A DNA stretch of 64,000 nt from Candidatus Krumholzibacteriota bacterium (lineage in GTDB: Bacteria > Krumholzibacteriota > Krumholzibacteriia > LZORAL124-64-63), in NCBI GenBank assembly GCA_024275485.1, contig JAJRZA010000035.1:33820-97819 (forward strand), in the 5' to 3' direction. Position 1 is the stretch's first letter. Every line of letters begins with the position of its first letter. The notes beneath the pieces were generated by a model. It was given only the letters and a program-made list of their open reading frames with translations, did not search any database and was not told where the DNA came from. This document shows, piece after piece, positions 34,499 through 43,738 of the stretch. The position numbers and the translations under genes were made by a program.

Positions 34499-36613
34499 CT
34501 AGTTTTCCACCGGCACCGGTACCTCGGCTCCCACCGCCTCTTCCTCACCCATCACATAGTGCCGGAACCACTGCAGCTCCCGAGTCTGGTAATCAATCAT
34601 GTGACTGGGTTTGTTGATGCCGTGGCCCTCGTCCGGATACAGCACCAGCCGACTCGGCGTGCCGTTCAGTTGCAGATAGCTGAACATCTCGATGGACTGG
34701 CGCGGATCCACGGGATGATCCTCGGTGCCATGCATGATCAAGGTTGGAGTCACGATCTTGTCGGCCCGCGAAGCAGGACTGTGCTCCCACATGCGCTGCA
34801 GATCGCCGTCCCATGGCTGATCATAACTGTCGATGAACAGCTGCGGATTGTTCTGCCCCATGGCCGATACATAATTCCAGATGCCCGCGATGGAAACGGC
34901 GGCCTTGAAGCGATCGGTGCGGCTGACCACCACGTTGGTCATCAACCCACCATAACTGTAGCCGGTGAAACCCAGTCGGTCGGCATCGATGACACCCCGG
35001 TCGACGAGGTCGTCGATGGCGGCCATGATGTCTTCGAAATCGTCCGTCCCGAAATTGCGGTGGACCCCGCGCAGAAACTCGTCACCGTAGGCAGTGCCAC
35101 CACGGGGATTGACGATCAGCACCGCAAAACCCTGCTGAGCGAGCACTTGCCAGGGATAGCGAGTGGTCCAGGCGTTGCCGTAACGATAGTAGGGACCGCC
35201 GTGCATTTCGATGATGGCAGGCAGCTTTTCATCCATGCCCGCGCCAGGCGGCAGGAACAGGAAACCTTCCACAAATCCGCCGTTGTAGCCGGAAAGACGC
35301 AGCAGCTGAGCCGGAGCCAGGTTGAACCCGTCCACCGAGTCGTTCACCGAGGCCATCTCCTTCATCTTCTTGCCCGGGCGCCCCACGAACAACGTCCCCG
35401 GTTTGTCGAGGCTGGTTTCCAGGTAGGCAAGGGTGCCGCCGGACAGGCTCATACCACCCATGTTGCCCTCCAGATCCGTGAGCTGCACCATGGTTTTTTT
35501 GCGTGTATCGACCTTGTAGAGATCCAGGTTTGAACCGTCGGCGGCGCGCAGATAAAGGTGACGATTGTCCTTGTCCCAGACGGGCGCCTCTTCGGGTGTG
35601 CTGCCGGAGCCCCCCAGAGTGATCCGGGTTTCACCGGTGACGACGGTGGTTTCACCGCTGGCCAAAACCCGCACCACGATATCCTTGAGGTTCAGGTAGG
35701 CACGATATTCGGCGTCGCGATCGGTGTAATAGGCCAGTTTTTTGCCGTCATGGCTGAACGAAGCGTACGATGAGTGACGGTCCACTGAGGAAATGACTTC
35801 AGCCTCTGCGGTTTCAACATCCACCAGCGCCACTTGCTGTTCCTCGTCGACCAAACCGCTGAAACGGGGGTTGAAAGTCACCGCAAGGGTTTTGCCGTCG
35901 GGCGACCAGGCGATGTGTTGGGGATTCCAGGGCTTGAAAGTCAGTTGGCGGGGATCTTCTTGGGAACTGGGCCCGTTTTCGCCCACGGCCACGATCCACA
36001 CCTGCTGGTATTCATCCGGTTGTTCCAGACGGTCGAACACGATCCAGTCCTGGCGGTCTTCTTCCACTTCGAAAATTTCGGCGGCCAGGGGGTCGGCGTC
36101 TTCTTCTTCGGCGTCTTCCTCATCTTGGTCTTCAGGATCTTCCGGATCAGCCAGAATCGCCAAATATTTGCCATCCGGGGACCACCAGTAGGCGCCAACT
36201 CCACTTTCAATTTCGGTGACCGGACGGGGCTCCGATCCATCCAAAGGATTGATCCACACCTGGCCGGCCTCATCCTGGGTACGGATAAAGCTGAGAGCTC
36301 CATCAGGACGCCAGGCCAAACCATCGGCATCACCGTCGATGAAAGTCAGCTGACGGGCTTGATTCTCGCCCACATCCCCAAGCCACAGGCGGGTTATTCT
36401 CTTGTCGTCTTCCAGACTGCGCTGGGATTGCTTCCAGGCCACCTGCCCGCCATCGGGCGAAACGATGGGAGACATCAGGATTGGAATTTCCAGGAAGCGG
36501 GCAAGGTTGAATTCCTGCTGGTCGTCGCCGGCTGTCACAGGGATGCTGCAGAGGGTGACGAGGAGGGTCAAAAGCCAAAACAAATGGCGAGGATAATTTC
36601 CAAGATTGTGCAT
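34499..36613 (-). CDS. Secreted S9 dipeptidyl/acylaminoacyl-peptidase-like protein
   Basis: 704 residues. Signal peptide at residues 1-28, a propeller with repeated SPDG motifs, and an alpha/beta-hydrolase domain from about residue 450. The triad is GYSYGGL (Ser), TEDHPVDPRQ (Asp) and DEGHGI (His); MHGGPYYRYG is the oxyanion region. A highly acidic loop (EDPEDQDEEDAEEEDAD) interrupts the propeller. ATG at 36613 has AGGAG seven bases upstream. It likely trims oligopeptides in the periplasm, together with the other S9 enzyme at 13.7 kb. Confidence 0.92.
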   Translation of the reverse strand: MHNLGNYPRHLFWLLTLLVTLCSIPVTAGDDQQEFNLARFLEIPILMSPIVSPDGGQVAWKQSQRSLEDDKRITRLWLGDVGENQARQLTFIDGDADGLAWRPDGALSFIRTQDEAGQVWINPLDGSEPRPVTEIESGVGAYWWSPDGKYLAILADPEDPEDQDEEDAEEEDADPLAAEIFEVEEDRQDWIVFDRLEQPDEYQQVWIVAVGENGPSSQEDPRQLTFKPWNPQHIAWSPDGKTLAVTFNPRFSGLVDEEQQVALVDVETAEAEVISSVDRHSSYASFSHDGKKLAYYTDRDAEYRAYLNLKDIVVRVLASGETTVVTGETRITLGGSGSTPEEAPVWDKDNRHLYLRAADGSNLDLYKVDTRKKTMVQLTDLEGNMGGMSLSGGTLAYLETSLDKPGTLFVGRPGKKMKEMASVNDSVDGFNLAPAQLLRLSGYNGGFVEGFLFLPPGAGMDEKLPAIIEMHGGPYYRYGNAWTTRYPWQVLAQQGFAVLIVNPRGGTAYGDEFLRGVHRNFGTDDFEDIMAAIDDLVDRGVIDADRLGFTGYSYGGLMTNVVVSRTDRFKAAVSIAGIWNYVSAMGQNNPQLFIDSYDQPWDGDLQRMWEHSPASRADKIVTPTLIMHGTEDHPVDPRQSIEMFSYLQLNGTPSRLVLYPDEGHGINKPSHMIDYQTRELQWFRHYVMGEEEAVGAEVPVPVEN

Positions 36614-36823
36614 TGTCTGTCTCCTGAAGTGCGGAATGGGATATTCTTCCATGCTGACAAAGTAATAGGGTCAGGTGAATAAATCACGCTGGGAAGTTTT
36701 GAAAGGCTCTGTTCAAATTTCGTCCCCCCGGGGGGATGCCTCGGGAAGGATCATTCAAACTGTTTTGAATTGCGAACTTCAAGAATAGCCCAACCAATAG
36801 AATTCGTTCCCAGATCCAAATAT

Positions 36824-36851
36824 TTGATTTATACTGCTTTTATGGTATAAT
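36824..36851 (+). promoter_or_regulatory. Sigma-70 promoter of the endonuclease gene
   Basis: TTGATT, 16 bases, then TATAAT, preceded by TG to give an extended -10 (TGGTATAAT). It lies about 50 bases before the start at 36903. The same TTTTATGGTATAAT occurs at 54161-54174. Confidence 0.6.
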
Positions 36852-36902
36852 ACTACCATCGTTGTCAGCACCGATCTCCTCCTCAACTCCCGAGGTTTCC
36901 GT

Positions 36903-39638
36903 ATGAAGAAGGCGGCAGTCCACCTTATCGCCCTGATTCTTCCCCTTTTGGCCGTGATCGCCCCTGTTCAGGCCGATATTCTGCTCTCGGAACTCTGCGA
37001 TCCCCGGTACAATTACCTGTCGGACCGCTTCATTGAAATCTACAATTCCGGAACCGAATCGGTCTCCCTGACCGGCTGGCAGGTTATTGCCGTCGGAAAT
37101 ACCGTCGATATCTTCACCTGGAACCTATCCGGCGATATCGCCCCGGGCCAGGCTCTGGTCTGCGGCGACCAGACCACCGTCATCCCTTTCCAGATTGATT
37201 TCCCCGAGGAAGCCTGGTCCGAAAGCAACGCCACCTGGAACGGAAAAGTTGGTGACGGAGCCAAGCTGCGCAACAACTCCGGCATCGTCCTGGACAGCGC
37301 GGTTGTCCCCGGCACCACTTTTGAAAATGCCGACCTCGTGCGCAATGAAAACATCGTGCAACCGAACACGAGTTTCGATGCCTCGGAGTGGACCGCCACC
37401 CCGGTGAATGAGCCCACCGAAGGCACCCCCGGCACTCATCACGCCCCGCCGCCACCCATTCCTCCCACCATCACCGGCGTGACCACTGATCCTGCTTCCC
37501 CCCAGGCCGGCGACACCGTCATGGTCAGCGCCCAGGTCACCGACGACCTGGCCAACATCACTTCCGTGGAATTGAGCTGGGGACTTGCCTCCGGTTCGTT
37601 GACCAATACCATCGCCATGAATCCTACCGCCGGGGACACCTACACCACTGCTACCGCCATTCCAGGTCAAATAGCGGGATCCATCGTCTTCTATCAGGTT
37701 TCGGCCACCAACGATGTGCCAGCCACCGCCACCACCGACGAGCTTAGCTATGGCCTTCCCTGGACCCTCACCATTGGCGACATCCAGGGCACGGGCATCG
37801 TTTCTCCCCACGTCGGGCACAGCATCCTGACCGGTGGCATCGTCACCGCAAACTACAACAGCACCTGGGTGATCCAGGACGGTACCGGCACCCGTAGCGG
37901 CGTTTGGGTTGAAGGCGGCGTGGCCCCCGCGTTGGGCTCCAACGTCACCATCACCGGCGTCGTTCAGGAACTCAACGGCAATACCACCATCACCGAGGCC
38001 AGCGTCAACAGCAGCAGCGCAGGCAGTCTGCCGACCGCTGCCATCGTCACCACCGGAACCGCCGGTAGTGAAGACTTTGAAGGAGTGCTCGTTAAGTTGT
38101 TCGAAGCCACCTGCACCATCAACGACGCCGACAACCAGCAATGGTATCTGGACAACGACGGCACCGCCCTGCGGGTGGACAACACCGGCGTCACCTACGC
38201 GCCTACCCTCGGCTCCGTCTACACGGTCACCGGCCCGGTGAGCGACAACAGCAGCTTCCTGGGGATCGTCCCGCGCACTTCCGGCGATGTTGTTTTTGTC
38301 ACCGACCCCACCGCACCGATCATCCTCAGCACCGAAGCCCAGGGCCCCACCTCGGTGATGATCATCTTTTCGGAGGATGTGGATCAAACCTCGGCCGAGA
38401 ATGCCGCCAACTACACGGTGAGCGGCAGCACGGTGGATTCCGCCCTGCGGATTGTTGGTCAGCCGGACATCGTGGTCTTGACCGTCAGCATCATGTCCAC
38501 CGGGGATCACACCCTGACCATCAATGGTGTAACCGATCTTTTCGGCAACTCCATGGACAACGTATCGGACATTTTCTACTTCTACGGCGGTAATGTTCCC
38601 GATGGGTATTACGACGGCACCGAAGGCCTGACCGGCGATACGCTTCGTCTCGCCCTGCACAACATCATCGACAACCACACCTCCCTCTCCTACACCTTCC
38701 TGTGGACGGCCTTCTACACCACCGACGACCGCCCAGACGGCACCGTGTGGGACATGTATTCGGATGTTCCGGACGGCGTCTCGCCCTACATCTACGAATT
38801 CGGCATTGACCAGACCGGCAGCGGCGGCGTCGAAGGCACCGGCTACAACCGCGAGCATTCCTGGCCCCAGGGCTGGTACGGCGGCGCCTCGCCCATGTAC
38901 ACCGACCTGTTTGTGCTCTACCCCACCGATGTCTATGTCAACAACGTGCGCGGCAGCTATGCCTATGGTGAGGTGGACTCTCCTACCTGGACCTCGCTGA
39001 ACGGCTGCAAACTCGGCCCAAACGTCTACCCCGGCTACACAGGCATCGCTTTCGAGCCCATCGACGCCTACAAAGGCGATTTCGCCCGGGCCTATTTCTA
39101 CATGTCCACCCGCTATTACACCGAAGACGGCAGCTGGGACGACGCCAGCCCCATGGCCGACCGCAGCCAGCTTCTGCCCTGGGCCGAAGCCATGCTCCTG
39201 GAGTGGCACATCAGTGATCCCGTCAGCCAGAAGGAAATTGATCGCAACGACACGGTTTACGGCTTCCAGAACAATCGCAACCCGTTCATTGATCGGCCTG
39301 ATTTTGTGTTCCAGGTTTTCATTCCCGAGTTGAGCGATTCTCCCGAAGCCAACGTGGTGTCGACTATTCTGCTGCACCAGAACGCGCCAAATCCCTTCAA
39401 CCCTTCGACCACCATCAGCTACGAACTGAATCAGGATGGGCCGGTGCGGCTGCAGATCTTTGATATCGCCGGACGATTGGTGAAGGATCTGGTCCAGGAA
39501 GACCAGGTGCAGGGCCGCCATGAATTGAGATGGAATGGTCGGAACAATGACAGCCGCCTTTCGGCCGCTGGTGTTTATTTCTATCGATTGACGGCTGAAG
39601 GGCAGGATCAGACCAGGCGGATGATGCTTTTGAAATGA
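36903..39638 (+). CDS. Secreted lamin-tail / endonuclease I protein with sorting module
   Basis: 911 residues. Signal peptide (residues 1-24); lamin-tail-like domain (LLSELCDPRYNYLSDRFIEI) to about 180; a beta domain; an OB-fold-like domain (GGIVTANYNSTWVIQDGTG) near 300-460; an SbsA-type Ig-like domain; then endonuclease I from about 565 (GYYDGTEGLTGDTLRLALHN, YNREHSWPQGW with the catalytic His, DLFVLYPTD, GDFARAYFYMSTRY). The last 85 residues are the NAPNPFNPSTT module. ATG has GAGG seven bases upstream. It is expected to degrade extracellular DNA or RNA as a nutrient source or biofilm component. Confidence 0.9.
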   Translation: MKKAAVHLIALILPLLAVIAPVQADILLSELCDPRYNYLSDRFIEIYNSGTESVSLTGWQVIAVGNTVDIFTWNLSGDIAPGQALVCGDQTTVIPFQIDFPEEAWSESNATWNGKVGDGAKLRNNSGIVLDSAVVPGTTFENADLVRNENIVQPNTSFDASEWTATPVNEPTEGTPGTHHAPPPPIPPTITGVTTDPASPQAGDTVMVSAQVTDDLANITSVELSWGLASGSLTNTIAMNPTAGDTYTTATAIPGQIAGSIVFYQVSATNDVPATATTDELSYGLPWTLTIGDIQGTGIVSPHVGHSILTGGIVTANYNSTWVIQDGTGTRSGVWVEGGVAPALGSNVTITGVVQELNGNTTITEASVNSSSAGSLPTAAIVTTGTAGSEDFEGVLVKLFEATCTINDADNQQWYLDNDGTALRVDNTGVTYAPTLGSVYTVTGPVSDNSSFLGIVPRTSGDVVFVTDPTAPIILSTEAQGPTSVMIIFSEDVDQTSAENAANYTVSGSTVDSALRIVGQPDIVVLTVSIMSTGDHTLTINGVTDLFGNSMDNVSDIFYFYGGNVPDGYYDGTEGLTGDTLRLALHNIIDNHTSLSYTFLWTAFYTTDDRPDGTVWDMYSDVPDGVSPYIYEFGIDQTGSGGVEGTGYNREHSWPQGWYGGASPMYTDLFVLYPTDVYVNNVRGSYAYGEVDSPTWTSLNGCKLGPNVYPGYTGIAFEPIDAYKGDFARAYFYMSTRYYTEDGSWDDASPMADRSQLLPWAEAMLLEWHISDPVSQKEIDRNDTVYGFQNNRNPFIDRPDFVFQVFIPELSDSPEANVVSTILLHQNAPNPFNPSTTISYELNQDGPVRLQIFDIAGRLVKDLVQEDQVQGRHELRWNGRNNDSRLSAAGVYFYRLTAEGQDQTRRMMLLK

Positions 39639-39656
39639 TTTTCCAACAATAAAACA

Positions 39657-39687
39657 GGACGCCCCTTTCATTCTGGAAGGGGCGTCC
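39657..39687 (+). terminator. Terminator of the endonuclease gene
   Basis: GGACGCCCCTT and AAGGGGCGTCC, an 11-bp perfect stem with a nine-base loop, followed by TTCTTGT, 18 bases after the stop codon. Confidence 0.8.
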
Positions 39688-39699
39688 TTCTTGTCCGGG

Positions 39700-40262
39700 C
39701 ATTTGGCCCAGGTCTACTGATCATGTTTTCGTCGGGATCGACAATCACCCCAGCAGCAGTAGCCACCAACTTGACCATCAGCAGGGTTATCAGTTTTTTC
39801 CTCCCGGAATTCACACATGGGTTGAACGGAGCGCTCCAGGGCAATCCCGTATCATTCGAATGGGCCCTCGGAACCGGACTCCGCTAAAACTCGCCTATGC
39901 AATTGCAACAAATCATACCACAAAATCCAGATAAAAATAATTTCAAAATCCACAAAAATCAGCTGTTCACTGAAGATGTTCAGCATTTGGGTGGATAAAG
40001 ATGAAATGCCACCAATGACCTGGGGCAACAGGATGTGCCCTTAATAATGGCCACCGGAACAAAATTTCCTTTCCTTTATTTGTAGCTGTACCCCACCAGC
40101 AGCGAATCGGACCAGGCTTCCCATCCGTTGAATCCACACCACTTCCGATTCCGGCACACGCCTTGCGACTGTGCGGCAAAGGCATCGGTGCATAAACGCC
40201 CGTCGGGCGATCACAATACATTCGCAACAGGCTGAACCCAGAATGACCAAAGGGAGTCGATC
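39700..40262. other. Intergenic region upstream of the prkA operon
   Basis: About 560 bases with no credible gene; the minus-strand frame here is a shadow running out of prkA. An A/T-rich stretch (39890-39960) and a sigma-54-like element (40153-40166) are the features seen. Confidence 0.6.
40153..40166 (+). promoter_or_regulatory. Sigma-54-type (-24/-12) promoter element
   Basis: GGCACACGCCTTGC has the GG and GC dinucleotides with the required ten-base spacing and matches the consensus TGGCAC-N5-TTGC except for the first T. It is about 97 bases before prkA. E. coli yeaG (the homologue) is known to be RpoN/NtrC-controlled. Confidence 0.6.
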
Positions 40263-42323
40263 ATGGCTGGAGAGAAAATGAATACCCTGCAAAACCACAT
40301 GCTTGCCATCCAAACGGACGAGCGCGTCTTCGAAAACTCCTTCCAGGCCATCAGTCGCATGATCCTGGACACTGAAATCGAAAAAGTCGTCGTCAATGGC
40401 AAAACAACGTACGATTTCAAGATCTTCCGGCAGGGAAAGAAACATATCGTCGGCATGTACGAAGAGATCAACAGCTTCGTTTCTTTTGTCAAGGATGCCG
40501 CCGAAGGTGGCAGTTCCAAGGAAATGGCATACGTGCTGGTGGGTGAGCCTGGCAACGGCAAGACCTACTTCGTGGAGTATGTCAGCCGGTTGTACCGGGA
40601 ATTCCTGGCCATTGATCGCAACGGCAAACATACTTTTCGTTTCGTCGGACTGGATAAAATTGGTACATACGGCAAGATAACTACCATCGAAAGTCAGACC
40701 TACGAGGACCCGGTGATCCTGGCGATGAATCTTTTCGACAGTGAAAAAGAGAGTCGCCGGCATTTCGAAAAGAAATTCTCCCTCAACGATGACCAAATCG
40801 CCGCCTGTTATCACAATTTCCGTCCTCTTGGTGCCTGTTCAGCCTACATTTGGAGTGACATCCGCAAATTCTGCGACGGCAAACTGGCCGATATGCTCCA
40901 ATTTGTTGAAGTGGTTCCTGTTCCCTTGACTGAGAGCCTGGGCACTGTGACGGGCAAGTATCCCGCACGCGACAAAATCACTTCCAGCGCCGTGGATCTG
41001 CTGGGGGAAGAGTCGATCCAGCGCCTGCTGCACATCACCGATACCAACAATCCCTACCGCTTCGATTTGCGCCGTGGCGCTTTGGCCCGGGTCGCCGGTG
41101 GCGGCATCCACTTCTCCGATGAGATGTTCAAGAATAAGAAGGATCTCGTGCAGGTCTACCTCGGCGTGATCCAGAACCGCACCATTGAGATGGACGGCTT
41201 CAAGTGGCCCATCGATACCATGATCATCGCCACCAGCAACAACAGCGAGTTCAACCGCTTCCTGGCCGAGAAGGAAGAAGCACCCATCGTCGATCGTTGC
41301 CGCATCAGCTACATCTCACACAATACGAACTATCTGCAACAGACTCAGCTGACCAGCTACGCCATCGGCAGCGGTGCCAAGACCACCCTCACTCGTGGAG
41401 AAATGCACCAGGATCCGAACCTGAATTATGCCGCCAGCGCGGCCGTTGTTCTGACCCGCCTGCCCCACAGTGAAAAGCTCACTCCCATCGAGACCATGAA
41501 GCTGGCCGCCGGTGAAGTTGCGGGCGAGAAGAGCATCAAGGCCCTGGCCGAAGTGATCGACACCCTGAGTCAGGATACGGACATCACCAATCGTTTTGGC
41601 CAGAAAGGACTGGGCCAGCGCAACCTCGGCCGCGCCATTCAGCTTTTGGGCGAAAGCAGCGAAACCAACGAAGGCGGCTGCATGTTCGCCTACGATGTGT
41701 TCGGCACCGTGGAACGAGTGATTCTTGATTACGTCACCGACAACAACGATCGCGGCAAGTATCTGGAAGACCTGAAAACCGCCCGCGGCCTGTATCGTGA
41801 ACGCATCATGACTGAAATGTTCAACGCCTACATGGACGAGCCCCAGGCCATCCGCAAAGACGTGATGAACTACGTGAACATGATCATCGGAATCGATGCC
41901 GAGCACCTCGGACCGGACAAGATGTGGAAGTACAAGGATCCGCAGACAGGTGAACTGCGGGCCCTGAAAGTGGACGAACGGTTCATCAAAAGCATCGAAG
42001 AACGATTGCAGCTGAAAACCGACGAGCAGCGCGAAACATTCCGCACCACCATCCGCAAGATTTACGGCCAAAAGATCGGCGTCGACCCGAACTACGATTT
42101 CATGGACAACCTTGAGCTGGTCAAGGCGGTCACCGACGTGCGGTTGAAAAGCGACATCGCCGGAGCCGGCAGCCTGATCGGCGCCCTGGCCAACCGGACC
42201 AACGAAGAGAACCAGAAACTGTACGACCGGATGATCGACACCATGCTGAACAAGCTGGGTTATTGCCGAACCTGTGCTCAGAAAACCATCGAGTATTTCT
42301 GCACCCAGGAAGACGAGAACTAG
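40263..42323 (+). CDS. prkA: PrkA-family serine protein kinase (first copy)
   Basis: 686 residues. An AAA-type P-loop (VGEPGNGKTYFVEYV) lies near residue 95, followed by the PrkA core with a Walker B/arginine region (GGGIHFSDEM ... TMIIATSNNSEFNRFL) and a carboxy-terminal kinase-like domain. PrkA/YeaG proteins are stress and starvation regulators with reported serine-kinase activity. ATG at 40263 has GGGAG six bases upstream. First gene of a four-gene operon; the DUF444 gene starts four bases after its stop. Confidence 0.9.
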   Translation: MAGEKMNTLQNHMLAIQTDERVFENSFQAISRMILDTEIEKVVVNGKTTYDFKIFRQGKKHIVGMYEEINSFVSFVKDAAEGGSSKEMAYVLVGEPGNGKTYFVEYVSRLYREFLAIDRNGKHTFRFVGLDKIGTYGKITTIESQTYEDPVILAMNLFDSEKESRRHFEKKFSLNDDQIAACYHNFRPLGACSAYIWSDIRKFCDGKLADMLQFVEVVPVPLTESLGTVTGKYPARDKITSSAVDLLGEESIQRLLHITDTNNPYRFDLRRGALARVAGGGIHFSDEMFKNKKDLVQVYLGVIQNRTIEMDGFKWPIDTMIIATSNNSEFNRFLAEKEEAPIVDRCRISYISHNTNYLQQTQLTSYAIGSGAKTTLTRGEMHQDPNLNYAASAAVVLTRLPHSEKLTPIETMKLAAGEVAGEKSIKALAEVIDTLSQDTDITNRFGQKGLGQRNLGRAIQLLGESSETNEGGCMFAYDVFGTVERVILDYVTDNNDRGKYLEDLKTARGLYRERIMTEMFNAYMDEPQAIRKDVMNYVNMIIGIDAEHLGPDKMWKYKDPQTGELRALKVDERFIKSIEERLQLKTDEQRETFRTTIRKIYGQKIGVDPNYDFMDNLELVKAVTDVRLKSDIAGAGSLIGALANRTNEENQKLYDRMIDTMLNKLGYCRTCAQKTIEYFCTQEDEN

Positions 42324-42327
42324 GATC

Positions 42328-43731
42328 ATGGAAGCGAAGCTCAGCCAACTGCTCGCAGAGCTCAAGGCCGCCGGATTGTCTCCCGAAAGGGAGGCCAGGC
42401 TGCGCCGTGAGCTCGAAGGCGGATTGGATCATCCCGGATTGCCCGACTTCCAGGAACCCGCTTTCACCGAAGGCATTGACGTCCTCACCGAAGTGATCAA
42501 CGACCCCTACGCTTTCGCCGACCTGACTTTCCTGCAGGACATGGCTTTACCGGTAGTCAGCCTGACTGCCCAAATGGGCACCCTGGAAGAGTTGATGGAA
42601 CGCGACAGCAAACGTGAAGAAGACGGCTTCCCGCGCAAAATCCGCATCGGAAAATTGGCCAAAGCCACCCGCAAAGGGAAAAAAGTCATCGTCGTGCCCA
42701 CCACGGTGGAAGAAAAGTTCATGCACGATCCCAACTTCAAGGATGAAGATGAGGGCGGCGGCGGTGCCGGCGGAAGTGGTGAAGGTGAAGAAGGCGAAGT
42801 CATCGGCGAACAGCCCGTACGTCCCCAGGAGGGTGAAGGCGAAGGAACGGGACCGGGTCAGGGCGAAGGCGAAAACCACGAGATGGAAAGCAACGCCTAC
42901 GATCTGGGTAAGATTCTCACCGAGCAATTCAGCCTGCCCAATCTGCAGAACAAGGGCAAGAAGCGCAGCCTGACCCGCTACACCTACGATCTTACCGACC
43001 GCAACCGCGGCTTCGGCCAGTTGTTGGACAAAAAAGCCACTCTCAGGCAAATCATTGAAACGAACATTGCCCTGGGGCTCATCAAAGGCAACGAACCGGT
43101 TGATCCTACCGAGTTGATGATCGCCCCACGCGACAGGGTTTACCGGATTCTGTCCAAGGAGAAGGACTTCGAATCCCAGGCCATGATCTTCTTCCTTCGC
43201 GATTATTCCGGCAGCATGAGCGGCAAGCCCACCGAGGTGATCGTCTCCCAGCACGTGATGATCTACAGCTGGATCCTGTACCAGTACGCCGGCCAGGTGG
43301 AAACACGTTTCATCTTGCACGACACCGAAGCCAAGGAAGTGCCCGACTTCTACACCTACTACAACAGCCGCGTGGCCGGCGGAACCAAGGTTTCGAGCGC
43401 CTTCACCATGGTCAACGAGATCGTCCAGAAGGAGAACCTGGCCCGGGACTACAACATCTACGTTTTCCACGGCACCGACGGCGACGACTGGGATACCGAA
43501 GGCAAGGAGAGTTTGCCTGAGATTGAAAAGATGCTCGTCTATACCAACCGCCTCGGCGTCACCATCGCTGAAAACAGCTACGGTTCCAAAGGTAATACCG
43601 AGGTTGAAAAGTACCTTAAAAAATCAGGTCTGCTGGAAAAGATGAAAGACAAGATCCGCCTCGATGTGATGAGCGAAAGTGCCGAAGAGCCACGCATCAT
43701 CGAAGGAATCCGCAAGCTGATGAGTGAATAG
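42328..43731 (+). CDS. DUF444/YeaH-family protein with VWA-like domain
   Basis: 467 residues. An acidic, glycine-rich low-complexity part (EDEGGGGAGGSGEGEEGE) is followed by a von Willebrand A-like domain: IFFLRDYSGSMSGKPTE (MIDAS DxSGS) and GGTKVSSAF. This is the DUF444/YeaH partner always found with PrkA. ATG at 42328 is chosen because the longer frame from 42274 would overlap prkA. Role unknown but linked to the kinase by operon and by E. coli yeaGH. Confidence 0.9.
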   Translation: MEAKLSQLLAELKAAGLSPEREARLRRELEGGLDHPGLPDFQEPAFTEGIDVLTEVINDPYAFADLTFLQDMALPVVSLTAQMGTLEELMERDSKREEDGFPRKIRIGKLAKATRKGKKVIVVPTTVEEKFMHDPNFKDEDEGGGGAGGSGEGEEGEVIGEQPVRPQEGEGEGTGPGQGEGENHEMESNAYDLGKILTEQFSLPNLQNKGKKRSLTRYTYDLTDRNRGFGQLLDKKATLRQIIETNIALGLIKGNEPVDPTELMIAPRDRVYRILSKEKDFESQAMIFFLRDYSGSMSGKPTEVIVSQHVMIYSWILYQYAGQVETRFILHDTEAKEVPDFYTYYNSRVAGGTKVSSAFTMVNEIVQKENLARDYNIYVFHGTDGDDWDTEGKESLPEIEKMLVYTNRLGVTIAENSYGSKGNTEVEKYLKKSGLLEKMKDKIRLDVMSESAEEPRIIEGIRKLMSE

Positions 43732-43738
43732 GGGACTC

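Noticed and set aside
37125..39671. 848-codon minus-strand frame
   Set aside because: Mirror of the endonuclease I gene; Gly/Val-rich with no domain.
40041..40814. 257-codon minus-strand frame upstream of prkA
   Set aside because: Mostly antisense to prkA with no ribosome site or family.
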